Source: Clostridia bacterium (GTDB lineage Bacteria; Bacillota; Clostridia; Christensenellales; Borkfalkiaceae). Taken from it: a stretch of DNA of 64,000 nt. The DNA is taken from positions 124,001 to 188,000 of the forward strand of contig JAFUJR010000034.1 of NCBI GenBank assembly GCA_017468085.1. Reading direction: 5' to 3'. The position numbers and the translations under genes are program-made. Below are positions 8,460 to 16,912 of the stretch, piece after piece. Position 1 is the first letter of the stretch; each line of letters begins with the position of its first letter. The notes beneath the pieces are model-generated. The model was not told the origin of the DNA, searched no databases, and worked only from the letters and a program-made list of their open reading frames with translations.

Positions 8460-9290
8460 ATGAAACTAATTGACGGAAAGGCTTGCGCGGCGGCTATGCG
8501 CGCGGAGCTGAAAGAAAAAATTGATAAATTGGACAGAAAGCCGGGCCTTGCCGTCGTAATCGTCGGTGAGGACGCGGCTTCTAAAATATACGTCCGCAAT
8601 AAAATCAAGGCTTGTAACGAGTTGGGGATTCGTTCTTATTCTTACGAATTGCCTGCGGATTGCACGCAAAGTGCGCTTGAAGAGTTGTTGGACGCGCTTG
8701 CTGCGGACAAGCAGATCGACGGTATTTTGTTGCAGCTGCCCTTGCCTAAGGGAATGGACGCAGAATCGGCGATTTCCCATATTCCCGTTGATAAGGACGT
8801 GGACGGTTTTTCTACGTATAATTTGGGGCGTTTACTTCAACGTAAAGAAAAGATCGTGGCGTGTACGCCTTTTGGGATTATGAAGATGTTTGAGCGGGAG
8901 GGGATTTCACTTTCGGGTAAGCACGCGGTTGTGATTGGTCGAAGTGAAACTGTTGGCAAGCCGATGGCAATGCTTTTGCTTAATGCAAACGCCACCGTTA
9001 CCATTTGCCACAGTAAAACGCAGAATCTTGCAAACATATGCAAAACGGCAGATATTTTGGTCGCAGCAGTCGGTAAAGCCAAATTCATAACCGCGGATAT
9101 GGTAAAAGAGGGCGCTGTTGTAATCGACGTCGGTATGAATCGCGACGAAAACGGTAAACTTTGCGGCGACGTGGATTTTGAAAACGTCAAAGAGCATACC
9201 TCTTATATTACGCCCGTTCCCGGCGGCGTTGGACCTATGACGATTACGATGTTGATGTACAATACTTACGTAGCGGCTTGTAAGGAGTAA
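8460..9290 (+). CDS. folD: Bifunctional methylene-THF dehydrogenase/cyclohydrolase FolD
   Basis: This 276-residue enzyme has the FolD signatures KIYVRNK (catalytic Lys/Tyr region), DGILLQLPLP and the C-terminal PVPGGVGPMT. The Rossmann motif GRSETVGKP is present at about residue 160. It interconverts 5,10-methylene-THF, methenyl-THF and 10-formyl-THF with NADP+. It starts 9 nt after nusB. In the usual Firmicutes order xseA and xseB follow folD, but here ispA follows directly. Confidence 0.96.
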   Translation: MKLIDGKACAAAMRAELKEKIDKLDRKPGLAVVIVGEDAASKIYVRNKIKACNELGIRSYSYELPADCTQSALEELLDALAADKQIDGILLQLPLPKGMDAESAISHIPVDKDVDGFSTYNLGRLLQRKEKIVACTPFGIMKMFEREGISLSGKHAVVIGRSETVGKPMAMLLLNANATVTICHSKTQNLANICKTADILVAAVGKAKFITADMVKEGAVVIDVGMNRDENGKLCGDVDFENVKEHTSYITPVPGGVGPMTITMLMYNTYVAACKE

Positions 9291-9295
9291 GAATT

Positions 9296-10174
9296 GTGAA
9301 CGATTTTAATCTTGCTTATGAACAATATCAATCGGAATTTGAGGCGTATGCAACGGAATACGCATTAAAAATTCAAACCAAGCCCGACGTTCTTGGGGAT
9401 AGTATGCGTTATAGCTTGTTGAACGGCGGAAAGCGCGTGCGCCCTGTGCTCGCTTTGGCTTGCGCGGACGTGCTTGGCGTACCTCATCAAGAAATTCTTC
9501 CTTACGCGCTTGCATTGGAAATGATTCATACCTATTCCTTAATTCACGATGATTTGCCTGCGATGGATAACGACGATTTCCGTCGCGGAAAACCCTCTAA
9601 CCATAAGCGCTTTGGCGAGGCAAACGCGATTTTGGCAGGCGACGGATTATTAAACGAAGCGTATGCAATCTGTTTTAATCAATGCGCAAAAGGGGAAAAC
9701 TACGCGCTTGCAGCAAAATATTTGAACGAATGCGCGGGCGTTTACGGTATGATTGCGGGGCAATCTGCCGATTTGTATTATTCCTTGGAAAACGACGGGA
9801 CGGAAGAGGAACTTTGGTACGTGCAAGAGCATAAAACGGGCAAACTTTTGCTTGCGCCCGTTGCAATTGCGAGTATTTTGGCGAATAACAAGGATTTTTT
9901 CGCCTTGGAAAGTTTCGGACGTATGTTAGGTCGCTTGTTCCAAATGACGGACGATATTTTAGACGTAACGGGCGATTCTGCTTTGCTCGGTAAAACGATT
10001 GGCAAGGATGAGAAAGAAAATAAACTCACGTGCGTTAAGGTTTACGGGCTGGACGGCGCAAAAGTTCGCGCGGATATGTGCGCGCACGATTGCTTTGCTA
10101 TTTTAGAGGGCGTCAGTGGGGATACTGCATTTTTAAAAGGGCTTGTTGAGTACGTTTTAAGAAGAAGCAATTAA
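9296..10174 (+). CDS. ispA: Polyprenyl (farnesyl/geranylgeranyl) diphosphate synthase
   Basis: This 292-residue trans-prenyltransferase has the first Asp-rich motif DDLPAMDND and the second motif DDILD, plus GGKRVRP near the N-terminus. The start is GTG at 9296, supported by AAGGAG at 9282-9287. It condenses IPP with allylic diphosphates to give the precursor for undecaprenyl phosphate and quinones. It is followed by dxs, so two isoprenoid genes are adjacent. Confidence 0.93.
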   Translation: MNDFNLAYEQYQSEFEAYATEYALKIQTKPDVLGDSMRYSLLNGGKRVRPVLALACADVLGVPHQEILPYALALEMIHTYSLIHDDLPAMDNDDFRRGKPSNHKRFGEANAILAGDGLLNEAYAICFNQCAKGENYALAAKYLNECAGVYGMIAGQSADLYYSLENDGTEEELWYVQEHKTGKLLLAPVAIASILANNKDFFALESFGRMLGRLFQMTDDILDVTGDSALLGKTIGKDEKENKLTCVKVYGLDGAKVRADMCAHDCFAILEGVSGDTAFLKGLVEYVLRRSN

Positions 10175-10200
10175 CTTGTTTACAAACAAAAGGGGAAATT

Positions 10201-11937
10201 ATGCTGGAAAAGTTCGCACCCGAAAATATTAAAAGCTATACCAAAAGTCAATTAAACGTGTTATGCGACGAATTACGCGTAACCATTTACGACACCGTTA
10301 TGCGTTGCGGCGGACATCTCGCGTCCAATCTTGGTTCAGTAGAGTCTACCGTTGCGCTTTTTTACGTGTTTGATTTTCCGAACGATAAGATTATTTTCGA
10401 CGTAGGACATCAATGCTACCCGTACAAATTGCTGTCGGGGCGGTATTCGCGGTTTGATACGTTGCGTCAAGCAGGCGGCATTTCAGGGTTTCCGAAGCGC
10501 ACGGAAAGTGAATACGACGCATATGATACGGGGCACGCGGGAACTTCCGTTTCCGCGGCGATTGGTTTGGCAAAAGCAAGGGATTTGAAAGGGGAACGTA
10601 GAAACGTTATTGCCTACATTGGCGACGGTTCGTTCAATAACGGCCTTGTTTATGAGGCTTTAAACAGTTTAAAAATCTTAAATACAAAAATATTAATTAT
10701 ACTTAACGATAACGGCATGTCCATTTCGCCGACGGTGGGTGGTATGTATGACATAATAAACCAAATCAAGGAAAGCGGCGCCTCGGAGAGTATTCGTCTT
10801 TTGGAAAGTTTTGGCTTGACTTATCTTGGTGTGAAAAACGGAAACGACTTAGAAGAAATGCTTTCGGCAATGCAAGAAGCAAAGGATTTGTTGCAAAACG
10901 GTTCGGTACTTTTGCATATTGCAACTAAAAAGGGGAAAGGATACGAATTTAGTGAGGATCACCCCACGGGAACGCACGGTGTTCCGCCTGTTGGTTCGCC
11001 GAAAGATAAAGAATATTCCGAAGTTTTAGGGGAAACCTTATGCGCTTTGGCAGAGAAAAACAAGTCGATTACGGTGGTTTCTGCCGCAATGAAGGAGGCT
11101 TTGGGACTTTCCGATTTCTTCCGTGATTACCCCGAACGCGCTTTCGACGTGGGTATTTGTGAAGAAAATGCTTCCGTTTTATGTGCGGCGATGGGGGCGG
11201 GCGGATTAAAACCGTATTACGCCATATATTCAACCTTTTTGCAACGCGCATTCGATGAGATTATACACGACGTATGTGCGCAGGATATGCCCGTTACCTT
11301 CTGTATTGACAGAGCGGGTATTTCGGGGGCGGACGGGGAAACGCATCAAGGTGTTTTCGACTTGTCTTATCTTTCTTTAATCCCCAATTTGACGATTGCC
11401 GTGCCCAAAGACACGGAGGAATTGCGAGCGATGCTTGAGTTTAGCGCTACGTATTCTCATCCCTTGGCAATTCGCTATCCTCGCGCAGGCCGCGTGGTAT
11501 TCGGCGGGGAGAATAAGCCGATTCAAGTAGGCGAATGGGAATATTTGCATAAATCTACGTCGAAAAACGGGAAAAAAGTGGCAGTGGTGGCTACGGGCGA
11601 GCGTTGCTTGATTATCGCAATGAAGATCTTGAAAAATATGCAGGAACAAGGCTTCGATTTTGACGTCGTTAACGCACGCTTTGTTAAGCCGTTGGATAGG
11701 CAATTTGTTCAAAATACGGACGCAACGCACGTTCTCACACTTGAAGATAACGTAGCAAACGGCGGTTTTGGGCAGGCTGTTTCGATGGCGTTTATGCAAG
11801 CCAATAAGGGCTGTGCGGTGAAAAACTACGCGTATCGCGACGAGTTTATCCCGCAGGGCAACGTTGCGGCATTGCAAGGCGAATACGGCGTAAACTGCAA
11901 AGAGATCGAAGAATACGTCAAGAGTATACTCGTATGA
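10201..11937 (+). CDS. dxs: 1-deoxy-D-xylulose-5-phosphate synthase
   Basis: This 578-residue TPP-dependent transketolase-like enzyme makes DXP from pyruvate and glyceraldehyde-3-phosphate, the first step of the MEP pathway. Seen features are HLASNLGSVE (substrate His region), DVGHQCYPYK, the TPP/Mg motif GDGSFNNG, and the transketolase C-domain (EENASVLCAAMGAGG, DRAGISGADGETHQG). It is about 40 residues shorter than the E. coli enzyme, with shortened loops rather than truncation. It overlaps tlyA by 4 nt. Confidence 0.95.
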   Translation: MLEKFAPENIKSYTKSQLNVLCDELRVTIYDTVMRCGGHLASNLGSVESTVALFYVFDFPNDKIIFDVGHQCYPYKLLSGRYSRFDTLRQAGGISGFPKRTESEYDAYDTGHAGTSVSAAIGLAKARDLKGERRNVIAYIGDGSFNNGLVYEALNSLKILNTKILIILNDNGMSISPTVGGMYDIINQIKESGASESIRLLESFGLTYLGVKNGNDLEEMLSAMQEAKDLLQNGSVLLHIATKKGKGYEFSEDHPTGTHGVPPVGSPKDKEYSEVLGETLCALAEKNKSITVVSAAMKEALGLSDFFRDYPERAFDVGICEENASVLCAAMGAGGLKPYYAIYSTFLQRAFDEIIHDVCAQDMPVTFCIDRAGISGADGETHQGVFDLSYLSLIPNLTIAVPKDTEELRAMLEFSATYSHPLAIRYPRAGRVVFGGENKPIQVGEWEYLHKSTSKNGKKVAVVATGERCLIIAMKILKNMQEQGFDFDVVNARFVKPLDRQFVQNTDATHVLTLEDNVANGGFGQAVSMAFMQANKGCAVKNYAYRDEFIPQGNVAALQGEYGVNCKEIEEYVKSILV

Positions 11938-12725
11938 GGGCAGACAAGTTTTTTGCGGAAAAATTCGGTTCGCGTACAAAAGCTGCGGAAGCGATAGAAA
12001 AAGGGCGAATTCTCGTCAACGGAAAGCCTATTAAGGCGAAAACGGAGATTCTTGAAACGGACGTAATTACCTTTATTGAGGCAAAGGAGCTGTTCGTATC
12101 CAACGGCGGGTATAAATTAAGCCGCGCAATTTCCGCGTTTTCCGTGAACTGCAAAGATAAAATTTTTGTGGATATAGGCGCAAGTACGGGAGGTTTTACC
12201 GATTGTTTGCTCCAAAACGGCGCGTATAAGGTATATACGGTGGACGTTGGCGAAAGTCTTTTGCATGAAAGTCTTTTAAGCAATGAAAAAATCGTACGGA
12301 TGGAGAATACAAACGCCAGATACTTAAAAAAAGAGGATTTTCCCGACGAAATCGACGGGGTTGTGGCGGACGTAAGTTTTATTTCTCTTCGATTGATATT
12401 TCCCGTTATACAAGAAATTCTTTCGCAAAACGGCGAGGCGTTCGTACTTGTTAAGCCACAATTTGAATGTGAAAAAAAGCATATCGGTAAAAGCGGTATC
12501 GTTTCCCCGTTCGCGCATGGCGAGATTTTTAAAAAGGTGTTGCGTTATTTAGCCGAGAACTGTTTGTATGCGCACGGCGTGGTAAACGCGCCCATTCGAA
12601 AAGGAAAAAATATCGAATATATTTTGCGTATATCTAAGGCGCAAAAAGGCGCAATATTGGACGAAAAAATTATTGAACAAGTTAAATCCTTGGTTAAAAG
12701 CAATTCATTGGGGGAATTACAATAA
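11934..12725 (+). CDS. tlyA: TlyA family rRNA (cytidine-2'-O)-methyltransferase / hemolysin-like protein
   Basis: This 263-residue protein has an N-terminal S4 RNA-binding domain (residues 1-60: ADKFFAEKFGSRTKAAEAIEKG) and an FtsJ-like SAM methyltransferase domain (DIGASTGGFTDCLLQNGA at about residue 80, ending VLVKPQFE). The TlyA family 2'-O-methylates rRNA cytidines. ATG at 11934 overlaps the dxs stop. Confidence 0.93.
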   Translation: MRADKFFAEKFGSRTKAAEAIEKGRILVNGKPIKAKTEILETDVITFIEAKELFVSNGGYKLSRAISAFSVNCKDKIFVDIGASTGGFTDCLLQNGAYKVYTVDVGESLLHESLLSNEKIVRMENTNARYLKKEDFPDEIDGVVADVSFISLRLIFPVIQEILSQNGEAFVLVKPQFECEKKHIGKSGIVSPFAHGEIFKKVLRYLAENCLYAHGVVNAPIRKGKNIEYILRISKAQKGAILDEKIIEQVKSLVKSNSLGELQ

Positions 12726-12741
12726 TTACGAGGGCAAAAAT

Positions 12742-13548
12742 ATGAAAGTTGGCATTCTCGGAAATAAAAACAAAATAAAATCCGTACAAGCCATTGAAGA
12801 AATGGAACTTTTTGTACAGTCATGCGGCTATGAAACCGTCCGTTTTAACGCCTATAACGAAGTGGATGGCGTGGACGTCGTGCTCGTGCTAGGCGGAGAC
12901 GGCGCGATTTTGCATTCCGCGGTTTATGCGGCGCGTAAAAATATCAAAGTAATCGGCATCAATTACGGAACGCTTGGTTTTCTTGCGGAATACGAAAAAA
13001 GTGAGCGTGAGCGCGTAAAAGAGCTTCTTTCCGCATTAGAAGCCGGGATTTGTCGCATCGTCAAGCGGAGCATGCTCCAATTGGATATTGGCGAAAAAAC
13101 CTATTATGCGTTAAACGAGATCGCGATTCAACGCGATTACGGTCTGCTGTCTATGAATTCAAAGCAGATTTTAAAGTTGGATATTCAAGCAAAGGAGGGG
13201 CGGGATGAAATTGCGGGCGACGGTGTACTGATATGTACGCCGACGGGTTCGACGGCGTATTCTCTTTCGGCGGGCGGCGCAATTTTGACGCCCGAAGTAC
13301 CCGTTTTTATGATGACGCCGATTTGTGCGTTTTCTATGCGCGCGCGCCCTATCGTCTTTGCGGATACCGACGTTTTTACCGTCCAAATCCAATCGGGGAA
13401 GGCAATTATCCAAGCGGACGGCGGCGTAGTTGCCGCTTTGCCCGAGGGGATAGAAATTCGTATTCAAAAAGCGCCTTTTACCGCTGATTTTCCCATTCAA
13501 GACAATTCGGATTTCTTCGCGAGAGTAAGAAACAAGTTAAATAATTAA
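12742..13548 (+). CDS. nadK: NAD kinase
   Basis: This 268-residue enzyme phosphorylates NAD to NADP with ATP or polyphosphate. The GGDG catalytic motif lies in VLVLGGDGAILHS. The ALNEIAIQR motif and the C-terminal GDGVLICTPTGSTAYSLSAGG motif are both intact. The start is ATG 12742 behind GAGGG. A longer frame would extend into the tlyA 3' end. It lies between tlyA and argR in the standard Firmicutes order. Confidence 0.95.
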   Translation: MKVGILGNKNKIKSVQAIEEMELFVQSCGYETVRFNAYNEVDGVDVVLVLGGDGAILHSAVYAARKNIKVIGINYGTLGFLAEYEKSERERVKELLSALEAGICRIVKRSMLQLDIGEKTYYALNEIAIQRDYGLLSMNSKQILKLDIQAKEGRDEIAGDGVLICTPTGSTAYSLSAGGAILTPEVPVFMMTPICAFSMRARPIVFADTDVFTVQIQSGKAIIQADGGVVAALPEGIEIRIQKAPFTADFPIQDNSDFFARVRNKLNN

Positions 13549-13575
13549 GCATTTTCTTAAAATAGGGGAATACAT

Positions 13576-14028
13576 ATGTTAAAATCTGCTCGACACGCAA
13601 AAATATTAGAAATTATCAAAGAGAAAGAGGTTGAAACGCAAGAAGAGCTTTGTGCGGAGCTTAATGCCTTAAATTACGTAGTTACCCAAGCGACGATTTC
13701 GCGGGATATCCGTGATTTACGTCTTTTAAAGGTAGCGGGTAGCGAAAAGAAATACCGTTACGCCTATATAAACGAAAACGATAGTGAAATTTCTTCAAAA
13801 ATGAAAGGGTTATTCCGCGAATGCGTTCTTTCCGTAGTGGCGGCGCAAAATATTGTTGTAGTAAAGACTTTGTCGGGCAACGGCGCAAATGCAGGTATCG
13901 TTATCGATAAGTTGAAGTACGAGGAAATCATCGGTTCAGTTGCCGGTGATGACACTGTATTGGTGGTTTGTGTGGATAATCATTCCGCGAATCTTGTCGT
14001 GGAAAGAGTTACCGAATTCCTGAAATAA
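13576..14028 (+). CDS. argR: Arginine repressor ArgR/AhrC
   Basis: This 150-residue protein has an N-terminal winged helix (residues 1-70: KIIEIIKEKEVETQEEL-like start, VTQATISRDIRDLRLLKV recognition helix). A C-terminal oligomerisation/arginine-binding domain follows (TLSGNGANAGIVIDKL, GDDTVLVVC). It binds ARG boxes when arginine is bound. Its place between nadK and recN is the conserved one, so this is likely the main ArgR. Confidence 0.95.
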   Translation: MLKSARHAKILEIIKEKEVETQEELCAELNALNYVVTQATISRDIRDLRLLKVAGSEKKYRYAYINENDSEISSKMKGLFRECVLSVVAAQNIVVVKTLSGNGANAGIVIDKLKYEEIIGSVAGDDTVLVVCVDNHSANLVVERVTEFLK

Positions 14029-14047
14029 ACGTTGGTAGGCAAGCAGT

Positions 14048-15748
14048 ATGTTGTCAAGATTAACGATAAAAAACATAGCCTTAATAGAAAGCGCCGACGT
14101 GGAATTTGGGCGCGGTTTAAACGTGCTTTCGGGCGAAACGGGCGCGGGTAAATCGGTTATTTTAGATTCCGTCAATTTTGTTTTGGGCGCAAAAGCAGAC
14201 CGTTCCATGATACGCCATGGAGAGTCGGAGTGCTTAGTTAGGGCGGAGTTTTTTGTTTCGGAAAATTGTAAAGCGGTGCAGGCTTTGCGTGATTTGGATA
14301 TTGAAACGGATGGTGAAATTATCATTTCCCGCAAGTTTTCCGAAAACGGAAAAAACGTAATTAAAATAAATGGGAATACCGTTACGGCTGCTATGCTGCG
14401 CTCTGTTACCGATTCTCTTGTGGACGTGCACGGGCAAAGCGAGCATTTCTATTTATTAAAGGAAAGCAATCAGTTAAAGCTGCTGGATTCCGTGATCGGC
14501 GCGAAGATTCGCGAGAAAAAAGAAATTTTAAATGCGCATTTGAGAGAAAAGCATGCCGTTAAAGAACAAATTTCTTTGCTTGGCGGCGATGAAATGGAGC
14601 GTAGCCGTCGGTTGGATTTATTGCGTTTTCAAATTGACGAAATTCAATCGGTAGATTTGCAGGACGGCGAGGAGGAAGAGCTTCTTTTAAAGCGTGAAAA
14701 AATCAATAATTTAGAAAAAATCATTTCCGCTATACGCGAAGCTGTCGGTGCGATTGACGGCGAAAATGGCGCAATTGACGGTTTGCGCTATGCTAATCGC
14801 GCGATGAATGCAATTTCTAATTTAGACGAGGAATACGCCAAACTTCAAGAAAGCGTCGAGGGTTTGGCAATTGAAGCGCGGGACGTTGTAGAACGCCTTA
14901 CGGATATAGGTGAATCGCTTTATTTTGACGAAAACGAAGCGGCGGAAACCGAAGCTCGTTTGGATGCGATTAAGGCGTTAAAGCGCAAATATGGCGCAAC
15001 AAAGCACGATATAGACGAATATTTGCAAAAAATCAGCGAAGAATATGATTTGCTGTCCGATTGCGAGGGAAAGTACGCAATTTTAACGGAAAAACTTGCG
15101 AAATTGGACGGGGAAATTTTATTTGTTTGTAAAATGATTACCAAGCTCCGCCAAGAGGAAGGGGAAGCCTTTTGCGGTAGGGTTGTGGAAGAGTTGAAGA
15201 CGTTAAATATCCCCAGCGCTCAGTTTGAAATTGCGTTCAAACCTTATGATGAAAGCGACGTAGATAAAGCAAATAACAACGGTTTGGACGAGGTTTGCTT
15301 TATGTTCTCTGCAAATGCAGGCGAACCTTTGAAAGCACTCGGGAAAATTATCAGCGGCGGAGAAATGAGCCGATTTATGCTTGCTATCAAAACACAGCTT
15401 TCCGACGTGAATGAGATTTCTACTTATATTTTTGACGAAATTGACGCAGGTATTAGTGGAAAAACGGCAAAAGTGGTGGGAGAGAAGCTGGCTCGCATTG
15501 CTAAACACACGCAGATTCTTGCGGTATCACATTTGGCGCAAATCGCCGTGATGAGCGACAATGAATATTTAATCGAAAAACAAGAATTGAACGGAAAAAC
15601 GCTTACGCAGGTACGTGCTTTGGACGAAGAAGGTAAACGCGGTGAGATCGTACGCTTATTGGGCGGAGCAAAAGAGGATGAGTACGCATATATGCACGCT
15701 ATCGAATTATTAAAACAAGCTGATGAATATAAAAATTCCATAAATTGA
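14048..15748 (+). CDS. recN: DNA repair protein RecN
   Basis: This 566-residue SMC-like ATPase acts in double-strand break repair. The Walker A motif GETGAGKSVI is at about residue 30. The coiled-coil arms span about residues 150-390. The C-terminal ABC signature is KIISGGEMSRFMLAIK, and the Walker B motif is YIFDEIDAGISG, followed by the AVSHLAQIA switch. It is the last gene of the nusB...recN block. spoIVB follows after an 83-bp gap with a candidate sporulation promoter. Confidence 0.96.
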   Translation: MLSRLTIKNIALIESADVEFGRGLNVLSGETGAGKSVILDSVNFVLGAKADRSMIRHGESECLVRAEFFVSENCKAVQALRDLDIETDGEIIISRKFSENGKNVIKINGNTVTAAMLRSVTDSLVDVHGQSEHFYLLKESNQLKLLDSVIGAKIREKKEILNAHLREKHAVKEQISLLGGDEMERSRRLDLLRFQIDEIQSVDLQDGEEEELLLKREKINNLEKIISAIREAVGAIDGENGAIDGLRYANRAMNAISNLDEEYAKLQESVEGLAIEARDVVERLTDIGESLYFDENEAAETEARLDAIKALKRKYGATKHDIDEYLQKISEEYDLLSDCEGKYAILTEKLAKLDGEILFVCKMITKLRQEEGEAFCGRVVEELKTLNIPSAQFEIAFKPYDESDVDKANNNGLDEVCFMFSANAGEPLKALGKIISGGEMSRFMLAIKTQLSDVNEISTYIFDEIDAGISGKTAKVVGEKLARIAKHTQILAVSHLAQIAVMSDNEYLIEKQELNGKTLTQVRALDEEGKRGEIVRLLGGAKEDEYAYMHAIELLKQADEYKNSIN

Positions 15749-15781
15749 GCAAAATTAAATAAATTGGAAGTGTAAAATTCA

Positions 15782-15811
15782 GAATAAATATTGCCTGACT
15801 TACGCAAATTA
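15782..15811 (+). promoter_or_regulatory. Possible sigma-G/sigma-F promoter for spoIVB
   Basis: GAATA (15782-15786) fits the forespore -35 (GHATR). An 18-bp spacer leads to CAAATTA (15805-15811), a 5/7 match to CATWMTA. spoIVB is forespore-transcribed in known species. The -10 match is imperfect. Confidence 0.35.
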
Positions 15812-15831
15812 TCTCTTAAACGGAGGAAATT

Positions 15832-16839
15832 ATGCGCAAGTCGGGTATTTTTATTTTAGGGACGATGCTGTCCTTCGGATTCTTATTTGCAAGTTCCGAT
15901 AATATAACCGCGAAAGCAAACGAAATAACCGTCTGTATCGGCGGGCAAGCGGCTGGATTTACATTAAAAACAGGAGAAGTGCAGGTGATTGGAATCTGCG
16001 AAGTTTTTTCGGAAAACGGTACGGAATCCCCGGCGATGAACGCGGGTTTACGCGCGGGGGATCAAATTGTTAAAATCGACGGTCTAAAAATTGGAAGCGT
16101 AGAAGAACTCAACGAAATTATCGAAAAAAGCAAGAATAAACCTTTAAATATAGAAATAAAAAGAAACGGGGAAACATTCACTCGAAAAGTAAATCCCGTC
16201 AAGGATAAAATTACGGAAAAGCGTAAAATCGGTGTTTTGGTACGCGATTGTGTGTCGGGGATAGGGACAATTACCTATATAGACAAGAAAAACGGACGTT
16301 TTGGGGCGTTGGGACATTCTGTAAGCAATGAAAACAAGGAAGAAATGCAAATTAAAAACGGTGCTGTGTATGAATGTTCCATCGTAGGTATTAATAAAGG
16401 GGTCCGTGGCAGAGCAGGTGAACTTCGCGGCATGTTTTTAAATGATAAATACCTTGGAAATGCAGAAAAACTGTGTAATTGCGGAATTTTTGGGGAAATA
16501 TCGGGGGATTTTAAGATTGCAAACGCGAAAAATGCCGTGGCAAGCTCGGAAGGCGTAAAACCGGGAAAAGCGTACATTTATTCTACAATAAATGGGGTTT
16601 GTCCTAAAAAATACGACGTAGAAATTGTCAAAGTGGACAAATTCAATCGAGAAAACAAGAATTACGTTATTAAAATTACGGACGAAGAGCTGATATTCGA
16701 AACGGGCGGAATCGTGCAAGGAATGAGCGGTAGCCCGATTATTCAAGAGGATAAGCTTGTCGGTGCAATTACACACGTCTTTTTAAACGATCCTACGAGA
16801 GGATATGGGATAAACATTGAAACAATGATGCAAGAATAA
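15832..16839 (+). CDS. spoIVB: SpoIVB serine peptidase (S55), forespore-to-mother-cell signal
   Basis: This 335-residue secreted peptidase triggers SpoIVFA cleavage and pro-sigma-K processing. It has an N-terminal signal/anchor (residues 5-22), a PDZ domain at about residues 45-110 (SPAMNAGLRAGDQIVKIDG), and the S55 domain with catalytic His in FGALGHSVS and catalytic Ser in GMSGSPII at about residue 300. It lies after recN as in Bacilli and Clostridia. However, spo0A, the usual next gene, is not here but lies about 43 kb away in the window. The Shine-Dalgarno is CGGAGG. Confidence 0.95.
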   Translation: MRKSGIFILGTMLSFGFLFASSDNITAKANEITVCIGGQAAGFTLKTGEVQVIGICEVFSENGTESPAMNAGLRAGDQIVKIDGLKIGSVEELNEIIEKSKNKPLNIEIKRNGETFTRKVNPVKDKITEKRKIGVLVRDCVSGIGTITYIDKKNGRFGALGHSVSNENKEEMQIKNGAVYECSIVGINKGVRGRAGELRGMFLNDKYLGNAEKLCNCGIFGEISGDFKIANAKNAVASSEGVKPGKAYIYSTINGVCPKKYDVEIVKVDKFNRENKNYVIKITDEELIFETGGIVQGMSGSPIIQEDKLVGAITHVFLNDPTRGYGINIETMMQE

Positions 16840-16843
16840 AAAA

Positions 16844-16901
16844 ACTATGTCATGCATAATAATTATGCGTGGCATAGTCTAACTAAAATGTCTGACATAG
16901 T
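16844..16901 (+). repeat. Long inverted repeat with an alternative third pairing arm
   Basis: Positions 16844-16860 pair with 16862-16878 over 17 positions (two G-U). The 5' nonamer ACTATGTCA (16844-16852) is also perfectly complementary to TGACATAGT at 16893-16901, which abuts the GAGGTG ribosome-binding site of the next gene. No T-run follows, so this is not an obvious terminator. The two pairings are mutually exclusive. Confidence 0.6.
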
Positions 16902-16912
16902 GAGGTGTTAAA

